Notes under the pieces: model-generated
What the model saw: only the letters and a program-made list of their open reading frames with translations
Database searches by the model: none
What the model was told of the DNA's origin: nothing
Shown here: positions 6,022 to 10,902 of the stretch, in pieces
How the letters are laid out: every line of letters begins with the position of its first letter
How positions within the stretch are numbered: position 1 is the stretch's first letter
Program-made: the position numbers and the translations under genes
NCBI GenBank assembly: GCA_049509635.1
Contig: JBEKZS010000139.1
Location: 1-10,902 of the forward strand
Source of the DNA: Roseiarcus sp049509635
GTDB lineage: Bacteria > Pseudomonadota > Alphaproteobacteria > Rhizobiales > Beijerinckiaceae
Length of the DNA: 10,902 nucleotides
Direction: 5' to 3'

Positions 6022-7797
6022 TCAGCCGCCGTCCTTCTTGGGCTCCGCGGGCTGCGCCGCCGCGGGCGCGGCTACGTCGTCCGGCAGTCCGGAATCGATC
6101 TTCTTCAGGATGGCGGGAAGGTCCTCGGGTTCGGGGCCCATGTCGCGCGCGTGGTTCCATTGGAAATGCGCGTCGAGCTTGCGGCCCATGCGCCAATAGG
6201 CGTCGCCGAGATGGTCGTTGACCACCGGATCGGCCGGCTTCAGCTCGATCGCCTTTTCGAGTTCGCGCGTCGCCTCGTCGTAATGGCCGAGCTTGTAGTC
6301 GGCCCAGCCGAGGCTGTCGACGACATAGCCGTCGGTCGGCCTGAGGTCGACGGCCTGGCGCAGCATCTTGAACGCCTGGTCGAGATTGACCCCCTGGTCG
6401 ACCCAGGAATAGCCGAGATAGTTGAGCACCAGCGGCTGGTCGGGGAGCAGTTCGAGCGCGGTCTTGAAATCCGCCTCGGCCTTCGGCCATTGCTTGGATC
6501 GCTCGAAGCAGATCGCGCGAAAATAGAACAGCGTCCAATTGGCGCGTTCGGGCTTGCCGAGGACGTCGATCGCCTTGGTGTAGGTCTGCGCGGCCTCCTC
6601 GAATTTCTTGGCCGACCTCTGCAGGCTGCCGAGCGCGCTGAGGGCGTCGACATCCCTCGGATTGGCGGCGACGATCTCCTGCAGGCGCTTGAGCGCCTCG
6701 GCGGAGCGGCCGAGCGCGTCGAGCGACAGGCCCTCCTGGATATCGGCGCTCTCGCGCATCGGCGAGCCCGACGGCACCAGTTCATAGGCGGCGATCGCCG
6801 CCTGGTTCTGCTTGAGCTGCTCGTAGAGGTCGGCGACGGTCACCGCGGCGAGCGCGTGGTCGGGCCGCAGATAGAGCGACAGGCGCAGATAGATCAGCGC
6901 CGCCAGTTCGTCGCCCTGCCGGCTGCCCGCGCCGCCGAGCCCGTAGAGCACTTCGGCCGCGCCGTCCCGGGCGTTGCGGACCATCGGCTCGAGCGACCTG
7001 CCAGCGGCCAGATCCGCAAGAGCGCCGTCGACCAGGGGATGGTGCGGCAGGATATGCGCGAAGCTCTCGTAGAGCTGGCGGGCGCCGTCGCGGTCGCCGT
7101 GGCGGGCGAGGCAGCGCGCGTAGGCGTCGACGAGGCGCAGGGTGTTCTTTTCCCCGTCATAGGCGGCTTTGAGCCGCTTGAGCGCTTCGGGCGTATTGCC
7201 GGTGAAATCGGCGATCAGACCGGCGTGATAGTCACGAAACACCGCGAACGAGGGATCGCGGATGCGATCGAGCGCGGCGAGCGCGTCCCGGCCGTCGCCG
7301 ACGCCGGCGAAGCTCCAGGCGGTCAGCAGAGTCGTCGTGACGTCATGCGCGCGGCCCGCATCGCCGCCCGAGAGCTGCGCGCGCGCCGTCGCGAACTGGC
7401 CGTCGCCGATGGCGTGGACGGCGACCGCCAGGCGGGCGAGGCTGTTGTTGGAGTCGCGCGAAAGCAGACGGTCGGAGAGCTGGAACGCGTCGGTCATGTT
7501 GCCATTGGCCAAGGCTGCGGCGAAGGCGCGCTCGATCAATTCGGGGTTGCGCGGGTCGGCGCGCAAGGCCTCCCGGAAATAGGTCGCCGCCGCGGGCGTA
7601 TCGCGATCATCGCCGGCGACGATCGCGGCGAGATAATTGCCGGACTGGCTCTCGCCGACCTCGAGCGGGGTCGACAGGGCGAGGCCGTCCCGGGCCGCGG
7701 CCGGGCCGGACGCCGCCACGCAGGCGACCGACAGGGCCACGATGGCGCCGGCGGCCGATACGCGCCGGGTGGGGGCGAAAATAGGGTGCGCTTTCAC
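6022..7797 (-). CDS. Exported tetratricopeptide repeat protein
   Basis: This 591-residue protein has an N-terminal signal peptide: a basic start with TRR, a hydrophobic stretch AAGAIVALSVACVAAS, and a likely cleavage after GPAAA near residue 36. A Cys lies in the hydrophobic part, but it lacks a good lipobox, so I favour a periplasmic protein. The rest is helical with several TPR units: about 52-118, 345-415, and the best three at about 456-557. Those include LNYLGYSWVDQGVNLDQAF, DGYVVDSLGWADYKLGHYDE and PVVNDHLGDAYWRMGRKLDA. A Pro/Ala/Lys tail ends the chain. TPR proteins are scaffolds for protein contacts; the partner is unknown. The start is GTG 7795-7797, because a stop lies in frame shortly upstream. 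ispE follows after 5 nt. Such a protein next to ispE is, from memory, common in rhizobia, but no enzymatic role is implied. Confidence 0.9.
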   Translation of the reverse strand: MKAHPIFAPTRRVSAAGAIVALSVACVAASGPAAARDGLALSTPLEVGESQSGNYLAAIVAGDDRDTPAAATYFREALRADPRNPELIERAFAAALANGNMTDAFQLSDRLLSRDSNNSLARLAVAVHAIGDGQFATARAQLSGGDAGRAHDVTTTLLTAWSFAGVGDGRDALAALDRIRDPSFAVFRDYHAGLIADFTGNTPEALKRLKAAYDGEKNTLRLVDAYARCLARHGDRDGARQLYESFAHILPHHPLVDGALADLAAGRSLEPMVRNARDGAAEVLYGLGGAGSRQGDELAALIYLRLSLYLRPDHALAAVTVADLYEQLKQNQAAIAAYELVPSGSPMRESADIQEGLSLDALGRSAEALKRLQEIVAANPRDVDALSALGSLQRSAKKFEEAAQTYTKAIDVLGKPERANWTLFYFRAICFERSKQWPKAEADFKTALELLPDQPLVLNYLGYSWVDQGVNLDQAFKMLRQAVDLRPTDGYVVDSLGWADYKLGHYDEATRELEKAIELKPADPVVNDHLGDAYWRMGRKLDAHFQWNHARDMGPEPEDLPAILKKIDSGLPDDVAAPAAAQPAEPKKDGG

Positions 7798-7831
7798 TGG
7801 CTTCGACTTTCATTCCCGTCGGCGGCGGACA

Positions 7832-7844
7832 GCCCGATTCGGGC
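7832..7844. repeat. Perfect inverted repeat in TPR gene leader
   Basis: GCCCGA-T-TCGGGC is a perfect palindrome with one central base. It lies about 10-25 nt downstream of the predicted transcription start of the TPR-ispE operon. It could be a repressor site or a leader hairpin; chance is also possible. Confidence 0.4.
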
Positions 7845-7861
7845 GCCGTGACGTTCGGCCG

Positions 7862-7890
7862 ATTGTATAGGACATTCCATCGCGGCGAAA
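7862..7890 (-). promoter_or_regulatory. Candidate promoter of TPR-ispE operon
   Basis: On the minus strand TACAAT (7862-7867, within TATACAAT) is preceded by 17 nt and TTTCGC (7885-7890). The -10 is good and conspicuous in this G+C-rich DNA; the -35 is poor. Transcription would start near 7855, giving a leader of about 58 nt before the GTG. Confidence 0.4.
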
Positions 7891-7944
7891 CGTGGCGGTT
7901 TTGCGCCGCGCGGATTTTCGACCCCGCCCGCCCCGGATTCGCCC

Positions 7945-9621
7945 TCACATGTCGGGATAATTGGGGCCGCCGCCGCCTTCGGGCGTGGTCCAGACGATGT
8001 TCTGCTCGGGATCCTTGATGTCGCAGGTCTTGCAGTGGACGCAGTTCTGGGCGTTGATGACGAAGCGCGGATCGGTCCGCGCCGTCTCGTCGCCGTAGAC
8101 CACCTCATAGACCCCGGCGGGACAATAGAGCCGCGCCGGCTCGCCATATTCGGGCAGGTTGACGCGGATCGGGATCGTCGGATCCTTCAGCCGCAGATGG
8201 ACCGGCTGGTCCTCCTCGTGGTTGGTGTTCGACAGGAACACCGACGAAGCCTTGTCGAAGCTGACTTTTCCGTCTGGCTTCGGATAGACGATCGGGGTGA
8301 CCTGCGCGAGCGGCTTCAGCGTCGCGCTGTCCGGCTTGCCATGTTTCATCGTCCCGAACACCGAAAATCCCAGAAGCTCGTTGGTCCACATGTCGAATCC
8401 GGCGAGCGGGATGCCGGCGGCGAGGCCCAGCTTCGACCACAACGGCTTGACGTTGCGCACCTTGTGGAGATCGCGCCCGATCGGCGAGCCGCGCCACGAC
8501 TCTTCCCAGGCGGTCAGTTCGTCGTTGGCGCGTCCGGCGGCGAGCGCATCGCGCACCGCCTCGGCCGCCAGCATCCCCGAGAGCATCGCGTTGTGGACGC
8601 CCTTGATCCTGGAAATATTGACGAATCCCGCCGCGCAGCCGATCAGCGCGCCGCCGGGAAAGCACAGCTTCGGCACGGATTGCCAGCCCCCCGAGCTGAT
8701 CGCGCGCGCGCCATAGGCGAGCCGCCGGCCGCCGCGGAAGGCGTCGACGATCATCGGATGGGTCTTGAACCGCTGGAATTCGTCGAACGGCGAAACCGTC
8801 GGATTTGTATAGTTGAGATGGACGACGAAGCCGACCGAAACGAGCCGGTCGTCGTAGTGATAGAGAAACGACCCGCCGTTGGTCTCGGAGCCGAGCGGCC
8901 AGCCGAAGCTGTGCTGGACGAGGCCGGGCTGGAATTTCGCCGCCTCGATTTGCCAGATCTCCTTGATGCCGATGCCGTATTTCTGCGGCTCGCGACCCTC
9001 GTCGAGCCTGAACCGGGCGACCAGCTGCCTGGTCAGCGAACCGCGCGCGCCTTCGGCGAACAGCACGTATTTGCCGCGCAGCTCCATGCCGCGGCTGAAG
9101 CCGGGCTTGGGCAGGCCGTCGCGGCCGATCCCCATGTCGCCGGTCGCGATCCCGACGACCTCGCCATTCGGCCCGAACAGGACTTCCGAGGCCGCGAAGC
9201 CAGGATAGATTTCGACGCCGAGCGCCTCGGCGCGGGCGGCCAGCCAGCGCGTCGTCGCGCCGAGCGAGCCGATGAAATTGCCGTGGTTGCTCATCAGCCG
9301 CGGCATCGGCCAGTTCGGCAGCGCGATCCCGCCCGAGGGCCCGAGCGCGAGGAAACGGTCCTTGGCGACCGGCGTCTTCAGCGGCCGGTCGGGATCCTCG
9401 CGCCAGTCGGGCAGCAGCCGGTCGAGGCCGACGGGATCGAGCACCATGCCTGAGAGGATATGGGCGCCGACCGCGGAGCCCTTCTCGACGACGACGACCG
9501 ACAGCGCGGGTTCGAGCTGTTTCAGCCGGATCGCTGCGGAAAGCCCGGCGGGCCCGGCGCCGACGATGACGACGTCGAAATCCATGGATTCGCGGTCGGG
9601 CAGTTCGGATTCGCCGGCCAT
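7945..9621 (-). CDS. Electron transfer flavoprotein-ubiquinone oxidoreductase
   Basis: ETF-QO takes electrons from reduced electron transfer flavoprotein (fed by acyl-CoA and other dehydrogenases) and passes them to ubiquinone at the cytoplasmic membrane. The 558-residue protein has the FAD-binding GAGPAG (residues 21-26) after DFDVVIV, the GAHILSGMVLDP segment and a GWPLGSETNGGSFLYHY block in the quinone and membrane part. The [4Fe-4S] site near the C-terminus is C500 in LYCPAGVYE and C527, C530, C533 in NCVHCKTCDIKDPEQNIVW. All expected key motifs are present and the length is normal. The start ATG 9619-9621 is chosen because AGGGGAG at 9626-9632 precedes it and because homology starts at MDFDVVIVGAG; the frame is open upstream to 9786 without family resemblance. 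It is divergent from the uracil-DNA glycosylase gene. Confidence 0.97.
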   Translation of the reverse strand: MAGESELPDRESMDFDVVIVGAGPAGLSAAIRLKQLEPALSVVVVEKGSAVGAHILSGMVLDPVGLDRLLPDWREDPDRPLKTPVAKDRFLALGPSGGIALPNWPMPRLMSNHGNFIGSLGATTRWLAARAEALGVEIYPGFAASEVLFGPNGEVVGIATGDMGIGRDGLPKPGFSRGMELRGKYVLFAEGARGSLTRQLVARFRLDEGREPQKYGIGIKEIWQIEAAKFQPGLVQHSFGWPLGSETNGGSFLYHYDDRLVSVGFVVHLNYTNPTVSPFDEFQRFKTHPMIVDAFRGGRRLAYGARAISSGGWQSVPKLCFPGGALIGCAAGFVNISRIKGVHNAMLSGMLAAEAVRDALAAGRANDELTAWEESWRGSPIGRDLHKVRNVKPLWSKLGLAAGIPLAGFDMWTNELLGFSVFGTMKHGKPDSATLKPLAQVTPIVYPKPDGKVSFDKASSVFLSNTNHEEDQPVHLRLKDPTIPIRVNLPEYGEPARLYCPAGVYEVVYGDETARTDPRFVINAQNCVHCKTCDIKDPEQNIVWTTPEGGGGPNYPDM

Positions 9622-9791
9622 GTGTCTCCCCTGGGCGGAACGGGCGCGAGAAGGCGCCGCGGCGTTGCCCTCCCTGAATTGTCGCGCTGTTCTGGACCGT
9701 GGCCTGGCAAATGTCGACTGGCTCTTCGGCCGCAGCGGGGCTCGTGATAGGCTGGCGTCCCGTTCCTGCCGCCGTTTCCAAGCCACCGGTC
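9622..9791. other. Divergent intergenic region between ETF-QO and UDG genes
   Basis: These 170 nt carry the ETF-QO Shine-Dalgarno (AGGGGAG, 9626-9632). I looked for -35/-10 pairs on both strands and found none good enough to report. In-frame GTG 9699 and ATG 9711 could extend the glycosylase N-terminus by up to 31 residues, but the added sequence has no recognisable features. Confidence 0.55.
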
Positions 9792-10601
9792 ATGCCGCCA
9801 GACGACGCCCCATCGACCAAGAGCGCCCTGTCCGCGCAGGCGGCGGCCGCGGCGCTGCGCTGGTGGGTCGAGGCGGGCGTCGATCTCGCGCTCGACGAGA
9901 CGCCGCACGACCGCTTCGCCGAGCGGCCCGCGGCCCCGGCTCCCAAGCCGCCGCCCGCGCCGCCGCCCCGGATCGAGGCGCTCGCGACGCCCGCCGATGC
10001 GGCGCGCCGCTCGGCGAGCGAGCTGGCGGCCGGCGCGCGAACGCTCGACGAATTGCGCGCCGCGCTGGCGGGTTTCGACGGCTGCGGCCTGAAGGCGACC
10101 GCGACGCAACTCGTCTTCGCCGACGGCGCGCCCGACGCGCGCATCATGCTGGTCGGCGAGGCGCCGGGCGGCGACGAGGACCGGATCGGCCGCCCCTTCG
10201 TCGGCCGCGCCGGCCAATTGCTCGACCGCATGCTGGCGGCGATCGGCCTCGACCGGACCCGGGTCTATATCGCCAATGTCGTGCCCTGGCGCCCGCCCGG
10301 CAATCGCACGCCGACTCCGCAGGAGACCGCGACCTGCCTGCCGTTCATCCGCCGCCAGATCGAGCTCGTCGGCCCCGACCTGCTGGTCTGCCTCGGCGGC
10401 TCGGCCACCCAGACCCTGCTAGGCCTCAAGGACGGCATCACCCGCACCCGCGGCCGCTGGTACGATTATCCGATCGGCGGCCGCGTCATCAGGGCGCTGC
10501 CGACGCTGCATCCGGCCTATCTGCTGCGCCAGCCCGCGCAGAAGCGGGCGGCCTGGCGGGACCTGCGAATGCTGGCGAAGGCGGCGCGGGAGCTCGGGTG
10601 A
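9792..10601 (+). CDS. Uracil-DNA glycosylase, family 4-like, with incomplete Fe-S cysteines
   Basis: This protein should remove uracil from DNA as the first step of base excision repair. The 269-residue chain has an N-terminal helical part with WWVEAGVDLALDE (residues 24-36), a Pro/Ala-rich linker (about 47-60), and the SPO1-type glycosylase domain from about 95. Motif A is VGEAPG (121-126), followed by EDRIGRPFVGRAGQLLDRML, and motif B is HPAYLLR (240-246). Classical family 4 enzymes use four cysteines for a [4Fe-4S] cluster. Here the second (C98 in GCGLK) and fourth (C182 in TCLPF) remain, while the first is replaced by Phe (F95) and the third by Trp (W166 in VVPWRPP). So the cluster is probably absent. 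ATG 9792 is my choice; in-frame starts at 9699 (GTG) and 9711 also exist. It converges with the MFS gene, 15 nt apart. Confidence 0.9.
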   Translation: MPPDDAPSTKSALSAQAAAAALRWWVEAGVDLALDETPHDRFAERPAAPAPKPPPAPPPRIEALATPADAARRSASELAAGARTLDELRAALAGFDGCGLKATATQLVFADGAPDARIMLVGEAPGGDEDRIGRPFVGRAGQLLDRMLAAIGLDRTRVYIANVVPWRPPGNRTPTPQETATCLPFIRRQIELVGPDLLVCLGGSATQTLLGLKDGITRTRGRWYDYPIGGRVIRALPTLHPAYLLRQPAQKRAAWRDLRMLAKAARELG

Positions 10602-10616
10602 GCGCCGGCCGTCGGA

Positions 10617-10902
10617 TCACTTCGGCGGCGTCGGAGCGGCGGGTCGAAACGCCGCGAAGATGCGTTTCCTGTTGACGATCGCCACGCACCATGGCGCGAG
10701 CGCGACCGCCACGGCCGCCAGCATCGGCGTCCGCAGGCCGGTCCGCTCGGCCGTGGAGCCGATCAGGATCGCGCCGATCCCGCCGGCCACGCGTTCGAGC
10801 AGGAATTGCGTGCTCATCACGCGCCCGCGCTGCGCGTCGCCGACCGCCGCCTGCAGAATCGAGACCGTGCCGGTGCGGCGCGCCTCGCCCGCGAAGCCGT
10901 AG
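10617..10902 (-). CDS. MFS transporter, C-terminal part only
   Basis: The last 94 residues of a membrane transporter are in the window; the 5' part lies beyond the right edge. The frame has no stop from 10902 down to the TGA at 10617-10619. The sequence YGFAGEARRTGTVSILQ, then RGRVMSTQFLLERVAGGIGA, resembles the late loop and following helices of major facilitator proteins of the MFS_3 type (relatives of enterobactin exporter EntS). Hydrophobic stretches GGIGAILIG and PMLAAVAVALAPWCVAIV fit the last two transmembrane helices, followed by a basic cytoplasmic tail NRKRIFAAFRPA. The substrate cannot be told. An internal ATG at 10815-10817 is not a credible start. Confidence 0.82.
   Translation of the reverse strand, partial: YGFAGEARRTGTVSILQAAVGDAQRGRVMSTQFLLERVAGGIGAILIGSTAERTGLRTPMLAAVAVALAPWCVAIVNRKRIFAAFRPAAPTPPK

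Larger units (their letters stand above)
7798..7944. other. Intergenic region between ETF-QO stop and TPR gene start
   Basis: These 147 nt contain a minus-strand promoter candidate with a TATACAAT box and a perfect 13-nt palindrome in the predicted leader. I could not find a convincing hairpin plus T-run terminator for the ETF-QO gene. An out-of-frame short ORF starting with ATG near 7809-7811 on the minus strand overlaps the TPR start and is not supported. Confidence 0.6.

Noticed and set aside
7626..7734. Possible lipoprotein signal in the TPR protein
   Set aside because: The Cys in LSVAC is preceded by Ser-Val-Ala rather than a proper lipobox, and an ordinary signal peptidase I site (PAAA before Arg) fits better.
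6151..7851. 566-codon plus-strand open frame opposite the TPR gene
   Set aside because: Antisense shadow; the minus strand has a signal peptide and clear TPR units.
8035..9453. 472-codon plus-strand open frame opposite ETF-QO
   Set aside because: Antisense shadow of a gene with all FAD and Fe-S motifs intact.
8105..10231. 708-codon minus-strand open frame spanning ETF-QO and part of the UDG gene
   Set aside because: Out of frame with ETF-QO and antisense to UDG; translation is Arg/Ala-rich low complexity.
10602..10616. Terminator between the convergent UDG and MFS genes
   Set aside because: Only 15 nt, with a short GGCC-type palindrome and no T-run on either strand.
9272..10675. 467-codon plus-strand open frame across the UDG gene
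   Set aside because: Different frame from the glycosylase motifs, Arg-rich, no recognisable domain.

Overview
The window is chromosomal, very G+C-rich DNA that looks like an alphaproteobacterium of the order Hyphomicrobiales (Rhizobiales). Three things suggest this: the heterotetrameric glycyl-tRNA synthetase (glyQ plus glyS), the neighbourhood of ETF-ubiquinone oxidoreductase, a family 4-like uracil-DNA glycosylase, a TPR protein, ispE, a long-chain polyprenyl diphosphate synthase and a DUF2007 protein, and the start patterns of the proteins. This placement is an inference from gene content and remembered gene order; no search was run. Every identifiable gene is of housekeeping type. I see no prophage, transposase, CRISPR array, tRNA, rRNA or defence system.

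Layout from left to right. Positions 1-3976 hold four minus-strand genes in the order of transcription DUF2007, TrmN6-like methyltransferase, glyQ, glyS. They are tightly packed: an 8-nt overlap, then gaps of 37 and 35 nt. glyS runs off the left edge. A 132-nt divergent intergenic region (3977-4108) separates this cluster from a plus-strand polyprenyl diphosphate synthase (4109-5122, GTG start) and carries overlapping promoter candidates for both directions. The synthase converges on ispE with only 6 nt between the stop codons. ispE lies 5 nt downstream of a secreted TPR protein on the minus strand. Upstream of that is the ETF-QO gene (7945-9621), with a 147-nt gap that has its own promoter candidate. 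ETF-QO is divergent from a uracil-DNA glycosylase gene (9792-10601), which converges on the 3' end of an MFS transporter gene that leaves the window on the right.

Functional themes are translation (glyQS and a possible tRNA methyltransferase), isoprenoid supply (ispE makes a precursor intermediate; the polyprenyl synthase would make the quinone side chain), and electron entry into the quinone pool (ETF-QO). IspE, the polyprenyl synthase and ETF-QO therefore all touch ubiquinone, by synthesis or use.

The most unusual feature is inside glyS. A 112-nt imperfect palindrome with two nested hairpins (863-974) sits in the open reading frame without breaking it. It appears to add about 50 residues to an essential aminoacyl-tRNA synthetase subunit. 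A second, smaller inverted repeat (96-130) lies in another apparent linker of the same gene. Similar palindromic elements are dispersed in many rhizobial genomes and are usually intergenic; in-frame insertion recalls the Rickettsia palindromic elements.
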